A stretch of 36,358 nucleotides of DNA from Gelidibacter algens (GTDB taxonomy: Bacteria > Bacteroidota > Bacteroidia > Flavobacteriales > Flavobacteriaceae): positions 1 to 36,358 of the forward strand of contig NZ_LZRN01000041.1 in the NCBI RefSeq assembly GCF_001678675.1, in the 5' to 3' direction. Positions 1 to 7,931 of this stretch are shown here, piece after piece (the first letter of the stretch is position 1; each line of letters starts with the position of its first letter). The notes under the pieces were generated by a model. That model was not told where the DNA came from. It searched no databases and was given only the letters and a program-made list of their open reading frames with translations. A program made the position numbers and the translations under genes.

Positions 1-35
1 TTAGTTTTTTTTTAATCTCAAAATAAATTGTTTTT

Positions 36-1181
36 ATGCCTGTATTAATGTTCCACAGTATTGGATGTGAAAATGAAAACTGGTATCGTAATTGGCTATC
101 TGTGTCTTTAGATCATTTTGAAAATTTTTGCAAATATTTGGTTAAGAACAATTTCGAAACACTATTTTTAGATGAGTGGTTAGAAAGCAAAAAAACTTCA
201 ACTTCCAAAAAACAGGTTGTTATCACATTTGATGATGGCTATCTGGATAATTGGGTGTACGCTTATCCAATATTAAAAAAGTATGATTTAAAAGGAACCA
301 TATTTGTAAATCCTGAGTTTATTGATCCTTCGGAGGAAAACAGATACAATTTAGATGATGTTTGGAACAAAAAAATAGACAGAAGTCAATTAGCCCCACT
401 CGGATTTCTTAATTGGTCAGAATTACAAAGAATGGAATCTACAGGGGTAATGGATGTCCAATCACACAGTATGAGCCACAATTTTTATTTCCATTCTGAC
501 CAGATCAAAGATATATATAACGGTCAAAAACAGTATGATTGGATGGCTTGGAACAACAAACCAGAGAGAAAACCTTATTACACAGCTGAAAGTCAGCAAC
601 AATATGTTCCTAACGGCAGTCCAATATTTGATTTTGGAAGAGCATTGGGTTTAAGACGTTATTTTCCAGATAAGGAATTGGTAAATTATGCTATTGACAT
701 GTATTCTTGCAATGCTGATAATAAAAATAAGACTGCCCAAATAAATAAATTGAACGAGAAGCTTAAAATTTATCCTGGAACATACGAGTCGGATGAAGAG
801 ATGGAAAAAAGGTATCGTTATGAACTATTTGAAAGTAAGAGAATTTTAGAAGAAAAACTTAACAAAAAAATTAGTTACTTATGTTGGCCTGGAGGAGGAT
901 ACAACCAGCTAAGTGTAGATTTATCTATAGAAGCTGGTTATAAAGCTTCAACATTTTCAGCTAAAAATAATGATTTTGTCAAAAGAAACCTCGGTGATTA
1001 TAAAAGCATTAGACGTTTTGCAATGACTTCTTTTATTTCAACGCCCATAAAGAATCACTATATAGAAAACCCTAACTTTCTCGTCAATCTATTTAAATAT
1101 CATTTAGGAAAAAATTTCAATAAGAATCTTTATCGTATTCAAAAATTAAAAATCCTTATTTTAGATAGGATATTTAAATAA
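36..1181 (+). CDS. Polysaccharide deacetylase (NodB homology) family protein
   Basis: A 381-residue protein with a NodB/CE4-type fold, expected to remove N- or O-acetyl groups from a polysaccharide using a bound metal. The sequence shows TFDDGY at residues 64-69 (D66/D67, catalytic base and metal ligand) and the HxxxH metal motif at H144/H148. A Pro-Gly-Gly turn in the WPGGGY segment near residue 285 resembles the late NodB motif. About 110 residues are inserted between the HxxxH motif and that segment, longer than in minimal NodB domains. There is no signal peptide, so it may act in the cytoplasm or belong to a surface-polysaccharide cluster to the left of the window. The start is firm because an in-frame TAA lies at 24-26. 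Its stop abuts the stop of the convergent proline dehydrogenase gene with no spacer. The family is clear; the substrate is unknown. Confidence 0.85.
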   Translation: MPVLMFHSIGCENENWYRNWLSVSLDHFENFCKYLVKNNFETLFLDEWLESKKTSTSKKQVVITFDDGYLDNWVYAYPILKKYDLKGTIFVNPEFIDPSEENRYNLDDVWNKKIDRSQLAPLGFLNWSELQRMESTGVMDVQSHSMSHNFYFHSDQIKDIYNGQKQYDWMAWNNKPERKPYYTAESQQQYVPNGSPIFDFGRALGLRRYFPDKELVNYAIDMYSCNADNKNKTAQINKLNEKLKIYPGTYESDEEMEKRYRYELFESKRILEEKLNKKISYLCWPGGGYNQLSVDLSIEAGYKASTFSAKNNDFVKRNLGDYKSIRRFAMTSFISTPIKNHYIENPNFLVNLFKYHLGKNFNKNLYRIQKLKILILDRIFK

Positions 1182-2354
1182 CTATATTTTCCTCCTTTGT
1201 CTTTCTGCTTTAAGCAGCATGAGCTCCCTACTTGTCTGACCGGCCACCGAAGTATTTTCCTCGGCCCTTCGTATCAAATAAGGCATCACGTCTTTTACAG
1301 GACCAAAAGGGACATATTTAGCTACATTATAGCCATGGTCAGCAAGGTTAAAACTAATATGATCACTCATACCGTATAATTGTCCAAACCAAACGCGGTT
1401 ATCATTCTTTTCAATGTTGAGGTCGGCCATCATCTGCATGGCCAAATAACTACTTTGCTCATTATGGGTACCTATAAACAATGAGATCGTTTGTAGATTT
1501 CTGAGAATATATTCTAAGGTCTCATCAAAATTTAAATCTGTGGCTGCCTTGTTAGCGCATATTGGCGACTCATAGCCTTTTTCATCGGCCCTTTCGCGTT
1601 CTTTCTCCATATAGGCACCACGCACAATCTTAACACCAATTGTAAAACCATCTTTTTTTGCGCGTTCATGAAGTTGTTTCAGATAATCTAGTCTATCCCA
1701 TCTGTATAATTGTAAGGTGTTGTAGACTATAGGAATTCCAGTATTGTATTTTCGCATCATAGCTTCACACAACTCATCAGCGGCATCCTGCATCCAGCTT
1801 TCTTCTCCATCAATCAAGATCTCAACATCCTTTTCTTTGGCCAATTTGCAGACGGAGTCATAACGTGCCACTACTCTATTCCATTCTTCTTGCTCTTTTT
1901 CAGTAAAGGCTTCTCCTTCACTTTTTTTCTGGTAAAGATGGAAACGCCCAAAACCTGTAGGCTTAAATACGGCAATAGGCATTGATTTTTTCTCATCTGC
2001 GAAATTGATGATTTTTAGTGTTTTCTCCATCGCAGCATCAAAAAAAGACTCCATTTCTTTCCCTTCAACAGAGAAATCCAAAACAGAACTCACGTTTTTT
2101 GCATACATACTATCAATTACGGGCAAACAATCCTGTTCATTGACACCGCCGCAAAAATGGTCAAAAACGGTTGATCGAATCAGGCCTTCGACGGGTAGAT
2201 TTGCGTTCAAAGCAAAGTTGGTGGCTGCTGTGCCTATCCTAACTAAGGGTTGACAGGAAATCATCTTAAACAACCAATAAGCACGTTCAAGTTCGGAGTC
2301 ACTTTTGAGGCTAAAAGCGACCTCGGTATTTTCAAAAATTTTAGGTATTGTCAT
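1182..2354 (-). CDS. Proline dehydrogenase (monofunctional, FAD-dependent)
   Basis: Oxidises L-proline to pyrroline-5-carboxylate, passing electrons to FAD and the quinone pool; this is the first step of proline catabolism. The protein is 390 residues from the chosen start. It carries the ProDH barrel signatures KIVRGAYME and, near the C-terminus, QLYGM followed by the FGPVKDVMPYLIRRAEEN segment, whose RR-x2-EN residues bind the substrate carboxylate. It lacks the P5C dehydrogenase half found in PutA. An ATG 33 bases further upstream (2387) keeps the frame open. I prefer 2354 because a TAnnTTTG promoter element lies between the two ATGs, so the longer form would start upstream of its own transcript. 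The resulting N-terminus (MTIPKIFENTEVAFSL) also fits what I know of flavobacterial homologues. It is divergent from aroB. Confidence 0.9.
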   Translation of the reverse strand: MTIPKIFENTEVAFSLKSDSELERAYWLFKMISCQPLVRIGTAATNFALNANLPVEGLIRSTVFDHFCGGVNEQDCLPVIDSMYAKNVSSVLDFSVEGKEMESFFDAAMEKTLKIINFADEKKSMPIAVFKPTGFGRFHLYQKKSEGEAFTEKEQEEWNRVVARYDSVCKLAKEKDVEILIDGEESWMQDAADELCEAMMRKYNTGIPIVYNTLQLYRWDRLDYLKQLHERAKKDGFTIGVKIVRGAYMEKERERADEKGYESPICANKAATDLNFDETLEYILRNLQTISLFIGTHNEQSSYLAMQMMADLNIEKNDNRVWFGQLYGMSDHISFNLADHGYNVAKYVPFGPVKDVMPYLIRRAEENTSVAGQTSRELMLLKAERQRRKI

Positions 2355-2370
2355 TGTAGAAAAATAATTG

Positions 2371-2378
2371 CAAAGATA
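2371..2378 (-). promoter_or_regulatory. Putative -7 promoter element of proline dehydrogenase
   Basis: On the minus strand this reads TATCTTTG, an exact match to the Bacteroidetes -7 consensus TAnnTTTG. It lies 16 bases before the ATG at 2354. No convincing -33 TTTG is visible at the usual spacing. It is used here to choose the gene start. Confidence 0.5.
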
Positions 2379-2446
2379 TTTATTCATTCTCTATTATTTA
2401 ATTAAAAACTGCTTATTTTCAACCTTTCTTTAAACCACTATTTTTA

Positions 2447-3514
2447 ATGATCTCGATAACCAATGACACGTATACTGTTCATTTTAACACTAACGGATAC
2501 GACAAGCTAAACAACTACCTGAAAGACAATCGTTTTTCCAAAATTTTTATAATTGTTGACAACAATACCCACAGCCATTGTTTACCACATTTTTTGTCCC
2601 ATTTAGAAACAAATTTGGAGTGCGAAATTATAGAAATTGAAGCTGGAGAAGCCCATAAAAACATAGAGACATGCGTCGGGGTATGGAGTGCCTTGTCAGA
2701 TTTAGGCGCAGATAGAAAGGCACTTATTATCAACTTAGGCGGAGGCGTTGTTACTGATTTAGGAGGATTTGTAGCCTGTACATTCAAGCGAGGCTTGAAG
2801 TATATCAATGTACCAACATCCCTTTTGGCAATGGTAGATGCATCGGTAGGCGGTAAAACAGGTGTTGATCTTGGCGCTCTTAAAAATCAGGTTGGCGTCA
2901 TCTCTTCTGGAGATATGGTGGTTATAGACACGAGCTTTTTAGACACGCTTCCTCAAAATCATTTAAAAAGTGGATTGGCAGAAATGCTCAAGCACGGACT
3001 TATATATGATAAAAGTTATTGGAATAAATTTTTGGACCTAAACATCTTGACCTTAATTGATTTGGATGGCTTAATTCATGAATCAGTTCAAATTAAAAAT
3101 ACTATTGTCACCGAAGACCCGTATGAAAATGGCCTGCGTAAAACTCTCAATTTTGGACATACTTTAGGGCATGCCATCGAGTCTTATTTTTTAAGCCAGT
3201 CAGACAAAGAAGAACTACTTCACGGAGAAGCCATTGCTATTGGAATGATCATGGAGACGTATATCTCATCTGAACTATTGGGATTTCCAAAAGATGATCT
3301 AGAAGCGATAAAACAGGCATTTCTTAAAATTTTCGACAAAGTGACAATCGATAGTTCTGACTACGGCGCCATCATTGATCTTTTAAAATATGATAAAAAG
3401 AATGAACACGGCAACATCAATTTTGTGCTATTAGAACAGATTGGCAAGCCGAAAATTGATTGCTTGGTAGAACACGAATTGCTCGTTAGAGCCTTTGAAT
3501 ATTATAAATCATAG
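2447..3514 (+). CDS. aroB: 3-dehydroquinate synthase
   Basis: Converts DAHP to 3-dehydroquinate, the second step of the shikimate pathway to aromatic amino acids. It is a cytoplasmic NAD- and metal-dependent enzyme. The 355-residue length is normal. Visible hallmarks are the glycine-rich NAD-binding segment GGGVVTDLGGFVA (about residues 98-110), the SLLAMVDASVGGKTGVD block, and the metal-binding histidines in HTLGHAIESY and LLHGEAIAIGM. The start follows a short AT-rich leader. The last 6 bases overlap the 3' end of the convergent DinB-fold gene. No other shikimate gene is in the window, so it appears to be transcribed alone. Confidence 0.95.
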   Translation: MISITNDTYTVHFNTNGYDKLNNYLKDNRFSKIFIIVDNNTHSHCLPHFLSHLETNLECEIIEIEAGEAHKNIETCVGVWSALSDLGADRKALIINLGGGVVTDLGGFVACTFKRGLKYINVPTSLLAMVDASVGGKTGVDLGALKNQVGVISSGDMVVIDTSFLDTLPQNHLKSGLAEMLKHGLIYDKSYWNKFLDLNILTLIDLDGLIHESVQIKNTIVTEDPYENGLRKTLNFGHTLGHAIESYFLSQSDKEELLHGEAIAIGMIMETYISSELLGFPKDDLEAIKQAFLKIFDKVTIDSSDYGAIIDLLKYDKKNEHGNINFVLLEQIGKPKIDCLVEHELLVRAFEYYKS

Positions 3515-4024
3515 ATAGCGCGCTTTAATTATTTGAAGGTGATGGTTCTCATGGCCAACAATAATAAACGCAACGGCCCTAACAGAGAGCGCGCTCTCAC
3601 TTGCAATCCCTATTTGAGTAAGGGCCTTGTCATCAAAACTCTCAAATAGGGACACCGTTGCAGCACGGACGTTGTTGTATTCTGATAGAAGACTTTCTAA
3701 AGTTCTTTCATTAGCATGGCAATAGGCAACATAAGCATCTTGATCAAATCCGGGCAATTTCGTTTTATCTTGTCTCGCAATACATAGCGCACGATAGGCA
3801 AACACTCGTTCTGTATCAATTACATGCAAAAGGATTTCTTTAATAGTCCATTTATCTTCAGCATACCGAAAGCTAAGCCTGTCATTGCTAATACCCTTAA
3901 AAAAAGAGGTCACTACCTCACGGTTATTTTTCAAGGTCTTGTGTATATCACCGCCTCCAACCTTATCAATATAAGGCTGATAATACGGATTATATTCGTC
4001 GGAGCTTAATTTACTAATTGTCAT
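3509..4024 (-). CDS. DinB-fold (YfiT/DinB superfamily) protein
   Basis: A 171-residue four-helix-bundle protein of the DinB superfamily, whose members are often metal-binding thiol transferases or have unknown function. The sequence shows the family pattern of three metal-ligand histidines: one in the WTIKEILLHVIDTE segment (about residues 59-72) and two in the HENHH motif near residue 159. No signal peptide or membrane segment is present. It lies downstream of the Lrp/AsnC gene on the same strand, but a hairpin sits between them, so cotranscription is uncertain. Its 3' end overlaps aroB tail to tail by 6 bp. The family assignment is good; the reaction is unknown. Confidence 0.8.
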   Translation of the reverse strand: MTISKLSSDEYNPYYQPYIDKVGGGDIHKTLKNNREVVTSFFKGISNDRLSFRYAEDKWTIKEILLHVIDTERVFAYRALCIARQDKTKLPGFDQDAYVAYCHANERTLESLLSEYNNVRAATVSLFESFDDKALTQIGIASESALSVRAVAFIIVGHENHHLQIIKARYL

Positions 4025-4055
4025 ATCTACATATTTAAATACTATCCATAAAAAT

Positions 4056-4083
4056 ACCCTTTATCGATTTCTCAACAAAGGGT
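4056..4083 (-). terminator. Hairpin downstream of the Lrp/AsnC gene
   Basis: ACCCTTT (4056-4062) and AAAGGGT (4077-4083) form a perfect 7-bp stem with a 14-nt loop. On the minus strand it is followed by ATTTTTAT, a short U-rich run. The position, just after the regulator gene, suits a Rho-independent terminator, though the U-tract is weak. Confidence 0.45.
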
Positions 4084-4107
4084 CTATACTTATAAATGTT
4101 AAAATAA

Positions 4108-4587
4108 TTAGAGTTCGTTGAAAATGGAATGCATAAGACGTTTCTTATCATTGATGCTCTCTTCCAATGAAATCATGGTCTCTGTTCTATAGATGCCATC
4201 AATGTCATCTAACATAAAGATAATATCTTTGGCATGAGAAGTGTTTCTGGCCCTTACCTTGCAAAAAATATTGAATTTTCCAGTAGTTATATGTGCTACC
4301 GTAACAAATGGAATTTCATTAATGCGCTCCAAAACAAATTTTGTTTGCGAGGTATTGTTTAGAAAAATCCCGACATAGGCAATGAAAGAATAGCCTAGCT
4401 TCTTGTAATCCAGTGTTAACGAAGATCCTTGGATTATACCTGCCTCTTCCATTTTTTTGACCCTTACGTGAACTGTCCCTGCTGAAATCACCAGTTTTTT
4501 AGCGATATCCGTAAACGGAATGCGCGTATTATCGATTAACATGTCTAAAATTTGATGATCTATTTCATCTAATTTGAACTTTCCCAT
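4108..4587 (-). CDS. Lrp/AsnC family transcriptional regulator
   Basis: A 159-residue regulator of the feast/famine family. These proteins form octamers, bind AT-rich DNA and sense amino acids. The N-terminal winged HTH spans about residues 8-55, starting LDEIDHQILDML and including the recognition-helix stretch SAGTVHVRVKKMEEAGII. The C-terminal RAM/AsnC ligand-binding domain covers about residues 65-150. Length and order are typical. The promoter region holds an 8-bp inverted repeat flanking the -7 element, which would fit autoregulation. The target is unknown. The adjacent genes (M14 carboxypeptidase upstream, DinB downstream) do not identify its effector. Confidence 0.9.
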   Translation of the reverse strand: MGKFKLDEIDHQILDMLIDNTRIPFTDIAKKLVISAGTVHVRVKKMEEAGIIQGSSLTLDYKKLGYSFIAYVGIFLNNTSQTKFVLERINEIPFVTVAHITTGKFNIFCKVRARNTSHAKDIIFMLDDIDGIYRTETMISLEESINDKKRLMHSIFNEL

Positions 4588-4611
4588 TTTCTAAAATTAT
4601 TAAATTTTATA

Positions 4612-4619
4612 CAAAAATA
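4612..4619 (-). promoter_or_regulatory. Putative -7 promoter element of the Lrp/AsnC gene
   Basis: The minus strand reads TATTTTTG, matching TAnnTTTG, 25 bases before the ATG at 4587. It sits between the arms of an 8-bp inverted repeat, ATTTTCTA (4586-4593) and TAGAAAAT (4621-4628), a possible autoregulatory site. The region is very AT-rich, so chance is not excluded. Confidence 0.4.
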
Positions 4620-4660
4620 ATAGAAAATTATTGAAGATAATACATCAATTAGCACTTTAT

Positions 4661-5818
4661 TTAGACATTTAGATGATGTTTCTGGAAATTAATTGTAACG
4701 AAATCGATTGCGGAACCTTCTTTTAGATGTTGATGATCTCCTACAAATACTTCACGCTCTTTGGCATCAATCTCTTTATGTCCAAAAAAATGGCTCAAGT
4801 CAGAAAATTTTACAATTTTAGGGATAAATACAACCAGATCCTGGTCCAATGTCTCTTCATATTGAATGGCCACATCCAAAAGTTGACAACTATCGTCTAT
4901 TTTCAACTTCGCGTTTCTGATGATTATGTCATAGAATAGCTTTTCATTCTGCGGGATCTTAAAATATGCCTCGGCTTGTATGCCTTTTAAATCTTCAAAA
5001 GCGATCTCCATTACAGCCGTCCAAAGGGATTGGAAAATCAAGGCTCTGACCTTTTCTCTGTTGTAATCATTACAATAGTGCCCAGCTTCAAAAAGGATTG
5101 TAGGCACGTTTAATGTTTGAAAAGCATCGCCAACGCAGTTTATATTAAAAGCGTCGTCATAAGTTCCCACTTGAGCTGGTATGTGTTTTTGAAGAACTTC
5201 ATTCATCTTAACAATTATGTCCATAGCCTTTTTACGGGTTTCTGTTATAGAACAAGCCTCATCTTGAGCTGGCGATAGGAAAGAAACAGTTGCGGGTATA
5301 CTAGTAGAACCGGCACTAAATATAGTGCGCTGATCGTGAAGATTAAAACAGAAATTGGGCTTGAAACTATCAAAACACCTTCTAAGCACCCTACTTTCTG
5401 GTTGCGTTAAATCTTGTGCGTCCCTATTCAAATCAACTTCATTTGCATTTTGTCTTGTATAAGCCCTGGAACCATCAGGATTTAACATGGGAATGATCCC
5501 TATGGTGACTGCAGCCAATAGATTGTTAACGGTTTCATTGGAATGGTCAGATAGGACATTTAATAGATCGAATAACGCTTTAGTGGTTGTGCTTTCGTTT
5601 CCGTGCATTTGTGACCACATCAAAATCCTTTTTTCACCAGTACCGATTTTTATAAAATGAATGTCTTCATTCAAAACCGACTTTCCAATGACTGCGACTT
5701 CAAAAAATTCGCTGTGTTTTTCAAGAAGGTTTTTTAAGTGATCAGCATTAATATACCGACCAAAAAGTGATGGCTCATAATAATATTGATAGTCGTTTTG
5801 TAAGTGTGCTATAGTCAT
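4661..5818 (-). CDS. M14-family zinc carboxypeptidase (cytoplasmic)
   Basis: A metallocarboxypeptidase-like protein of 385 residues from the chosen start. M14 residues are visible in order: zinc ligands H72 and E75 in MHGNES, the substrate-binding pair N131/R132 in EVDLNRD, zinc ligand H161 in FNLHDQR, and the catalytic glutamate E244 in ILFEAGHY. No signal peptide is present, so it probably acts in the cytoplasm on peptides or modified amino acids. The frame is open to an ATG at 5872. A TACATTTG promoter element at 5836-5843 lies downstream of that ATG and supports starting at 5818. It is divergent from an XRE regulator gene, and similar palindromes lie in front of both genes, which suggests shared control. 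The family is secure; the substrate is not known. Confidence 0.88.
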   Translation of the reverse strand: MTIAHLQNDYQYYYEPSLFGRYINADHLKNLLEKHSEFFEVAVIGKSVLNEDIHFIKIGTGEKRILMWSQMHGNESTTTKALFDLLNVLSDHSNETVNNLLAAVTIGIIPMLNPDGSRAYTRQNANEVDLNRDAQDLTQPESRVLRRCFDSFKPNFCFNLHDQRTIFSAGSTSIPATVSFLSPAQDEACSITETRKKAMDIIVKMNEVLQKHIPAQVGTYDDAFNINCVGDAFQTLNVPTILFEAGHYCNDYNREKVRALIFQSLWTAVMEIAFEDLKGIQAEAYFKIPQNEKLFYDIIIRNAKLKIDDSCQLLDVAIQYEETLDQDLVVFIPKIVKFSDLSHFFGHKEIDAKEREVFVGDHQHLKEGSAIDFVTINFQKHHLNV

Positions 5819-5833
5819 GTGTGATTGTTGTGA

Positions 5834-5867
5834 TACAAATGTAAACAATTGATAATTTACATTTGTA
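5834..5867. promoter_or_regulatory. Operator-like inverted repeat over the M14 promoter
   Basis: Two 12-bp arms, TACAAATGTAAA (5834-5845) and TTTACATTTGTA (5856-5867), form a perfect inverted repeat with a 10-bp spacer. The right arm plus two bases (5856-5869) is itself a palindrome, TTTACA-TT-TGTAAA. Each arm contains TACATTTG, an exact TAnnTTTG element: the left arm faces the M14 gene (5843 to 5836), the right arm faces the plus strand. A protein bound here would block the M14 promoter. The XRE protein encoded next door is the obvious candidate, by inference. Confidence 0.5.
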
Positions 5868-6080
5868 AACACTGAACTTTAGATCTTTTGTTTACATTCC
5901 TATACAAATCATATGTGGGACTTGAAGCCTTTTAGGTATTTATACAGACAAAAAATTACAGGTATATATTTTTGATTCTAATTTATTGAAAACTAATAAT
6001 TTAATAACTTCTGTTTAAAAAGTTACTTTAACCATTAATAGCAATAATATCGAATTAATAAGATTAAAAGAACGGTATTT

Positions 6081-6094
6081 GTTACATTTGTAAC
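6081..6094 (+). promoter_or_regulatory. Palindromic operator overlapping the XRE -7 element
   Basis: GTTACATTTGTAAC is a perfect palindrome around a TT centre. It contains TACATTTG (6083-6090), matching TAnnTTTG, 31 bases before the ATG at 6122. Its core TTACA-TT-TGTAA is shared with the repeat in front of the divergent M14 gene. An operator placed on the promoter element is what an autorepressor would use. Confidence 0.5.
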
Positions 6095-6121
6095 TTCAAT
6101 CAGTCTAAATTTTTGTTTACA

Positions 6122-6433
6122 ATGATAAACAGTGATGATTTTGCAAAACGACTCCAAAAAGTCATCGATTACTACTCTGAAAGCGCCTCTTCTTTCTCTG
6201 AAAAAATAGGTGTTCAGCGTTCGAGTATTTCACATATTTTGTCTGGAAGGAATAAACCAAGTTTGGATTTTGTCTTGAAAGTTTTGTCCTTCTATCCCGA
6301 AGTTGAACTCTATTGGTTGTTGAATGGAAAAGGAGAATTCCCATTTCAACCTGATCAAATTTTACCAATCCCGGAAAAAAAACAAGAAAGCGCATCGCTC
6401 CCAAAAATTGATACAGCAAATAAAAGTAATTGA
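6122..6433 (+). CDS. XRE-family helix-turn-helix regulator
   Basis: A 103-residue DNA-binding protein with a Cro/C1-type HTH at about residues 7-60. The recognition region reads IGVQRSSISHILSGRNKPSL, the classic pattern of this fold, followed by a WLLNGKGEFPF segment often seen after the HTH in Bacteroidetes members. The C-terminal 25 residues are polar and probably disordered. I chose the ATG at 6122 over a TTG nine bases upstream because it is the only ATG near the palindromic promoter. It is likely to regulate itself and the divergent M14 carboxypeptidase through the shared palindromes; that is inference. No toxin partner is visible next to it. Confidence 0.88.
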   Translation: MINSDDFAKRLQKVIDYYSESASSFSEKIGVQRSSISHILSGRNKPSLDFVLKVLSFYPEVELYWLLNGKGEFPFQPDQILPIPEKKQESASLPKIDTANKSN

Positions 6434-6553
6434 TAAGATTGTTATTTTTTATAAGGATGGAACCTTTGAAGATTTTGTAAAAAATTAATTCTCCGTTTCT
6501 TTAATCAATACGTCAACTTTAAAATTTTCATTCGGCAATAGTTTTCTTTTGAC

Positions 6554-6561
6554 TAATTTTG
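6554..6561 (+). promoter_or_regulatory. Putative -7 promoter element of the lipoprotein-terC pair
   Basis: TAATTTTG matches TAnnTTTG, 18 bases before the ATG at 6580. It overlaps the in-frame TTG at 6559, so that TTG cannot be the start if this promoter is used. No clear -33 element is seen. Confidence 0.45.
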
Positions 6562-6579
6562 TGTTTAAATCCTAAACAC

Positions 6580-6966
6580 ATGAAATTCTCATTGCCCCTT
6601 ATTCTTTTACTTCTTTTGACAAGTTGCTATAATAAAGACCGAAACTGTAAAGATTTTAAAACAGGTACATTTGAATTTACTTACACTACAGATGGCGTTG
6701 AGAAAACAGGTCGGTTTATAAGAACTGATGATTTAAATATCGATTATTACGAAAATAAGATTGATACCGCATCTATACGTTGGATCAACGATTGTGAATT
6801 TATCATGAAACATATCAATCCGAAAAACATGAGTGAAGAAAAAGCGATCCACATGAAGATTTTGACCACTTCTGAGGATTCTTATACTTTTGAATACAGC
6901 CTGGCCGTTCAACCAGGAAGCCAAGCAAAGCGAGTTGAACAAGGAACTGCAACTAAGGTAAAATAA
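6580..6966 (+). CDS. Small lipoprotein of unknown function
   Basis: A 128-residue predicted lipoprotein. A short signal peptide (MKFSLPLILLLLLTSC) ends in a lipobox with Cys at about residue 16, so the mature protein would be lipid-anchored in the envelope. The remainder is a compact, probably beta-rich domain of about 110 residues, with a GTFEFTYTTDG strand and an IRWINDCEFIMKH segment; C11 after the anchor and the cysteine in NDCEF could pair. I do not recognise a named domain. The TerC gene starts 2 bases after the stop, so the two are almost certainly cotranscribed. I place the start at the ATG at 6580, not the upstream TTG, for the signal peptide and promoter position. Confidence 0.82.
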   Translation: MKFSLPLILLLLLTSCYNKDRNCKDFKTGTFEFTYTTDGVEKTGRFIRTDDLNIDYYENKIDTASIRWINDCEFIMKHINPKNMSEEKAIHMKILTTSEDSYTFEYSLAVQPGSQAKRVEQGTATKVK

Positions 6967-6968
6967 GC

Positions 6969-7772
6969 ATGTTAGATTTTTTATTGACAACTGATGCCAT
7001 CATGGCTTTGTTAACCTTAACCTTTTTAGAGATTATTTTAGGGATTGACAATATCGTTTTCATATCTATTGCCGCCAATAAGCTTCCAATTGAAAAAAGA
7101 GCGAAAGCAACCAATATAGGCCTCTTGCTAGCTATGCTGCAGCGCATCATATTGTTGTTCTTTGTGAGCTTCCTTATCGGTCTTTCTAAACCATTCTATA
7201 TATTAGATACAAGTTGGCTAAAAGTTGCCGTGAGTTGGCAAGCGATTATTTTATTTGCTGGTGGCCTCTTTCTTATTTATAAAAGCACCTCAGAAATCAG
7301 GGAAAAGGTAGAATCTCCACAACATGATGAAAACCAGCTCAAGAGTAAAAAGATCACGTCGTTAAAACAGGCGATAGTTCAAATTATGTTGATCGATTTT
7401 ATATTTTCCATTGACTCCATTCTTACGGCTGTCGGAATGACCAACAATCTACATCCCAATCACAACTACAACTTAGTGTTGATGATAATTGCCGTGGTAA
7501 TTTCTATCGGTATCATGATTGGGTTTGCAAACCCAATACGTAAGTTTATAGATGTACATCCTAGCATGCAACTATTGGGACTCGCTTTTTTGATTTTGAT
7601 TGGTTTTATGCTGATTACAGAAGCTGCACATCTTTCTGATACTCAATTTTTCGGAGAAACCGTAGGCGCCATTCCAAAAGGATATCTTTATTTTGCGATT
7701 GCCTTCTCTTTATTTGTGGAGTTCTTGAATGTTAGGATCAATAAGAAGAGAGACAAAAAGCCCTTATTATGA
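6969..7772 (+). CDS. TerC family integral membrane protein
   Basis: A 267-residue inner-membrane protein of the TerC/Alx family, whose members are implicated in metal (manganese, calcium) handling and tellurite resistance. The family's acidic intramembrane motifs are both visible: FLEIILGIDNIVF near residues 20-32 and IDFIFSIDSILTAVG near residues 141-155, where the paired acidic residues are the likely cation site. Seven or so hydrophobic segments and the ending VEFLNVRINKKRDKK are typical. It lies 2 bases downstream of the lipoprotein gene in an apparent two-gene operon. No ter-cluster partners (TerD, TerZ) are nearby, so tellurite resistance should not be assumed. Manganese export is the likelier role, by analogy. 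Confidence 0.9.
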   Translation: MLDFLLTTDAIMALLTLTFLEIILGIDNIVFISIAANKLPIEKRAKATNIGLLLAMLQRIILLFFVSFLIGLSKPFYILDTSWLKVAVSWQAIILFAGGLFLIYKSTSEIREKVESPQHDENQLKSKKITSLKQAIVQIMLIDFIFSIDSILTAVGMTNNLHPNHNYNLVLMIIAVVISIGIMIGFANPIRKFIDVHPSMQLLGLAFLILIGFMLITEAAHLSDTQFFGETVGAIPKGYLYFAIAFSLFVEFLNVRINKKRDKKPLL

Positions 7773-7931
7773 CAGTTACTTAAAAAACGAACTGAACAGC
7801 TGTATAACGTTAATTTTTAGCCCCTCAACTAAATTCTTATACATTTTAAGATGTGCGTATGTGATTTTGCTATATTTCACAATTATTTAAGTGTTTTCCG
7901 GATTTGTCCAAATCTATAAAATTTTCAGTTA

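Larger units (their letters stand above)
5819..6121. other. Divergent regulatory region between M14 and XRE genes
   Basis: About 300 bases with no convincing open frame. It holds the 12-bp inverted repeat at 5834-5867, the GTTACATTTGTAAC palindrome at 6081-6094, and further TACA-containing AT-rich sequence between them, including another TAnnTTTG match at 5967-5974 that may be chance. Confidence 0.6.

Noticed and set aside
6969-7772. Tellurite-resistance island
   Set aside because: TerC-family proteins are widespread, and no other ter gene is adjacent.
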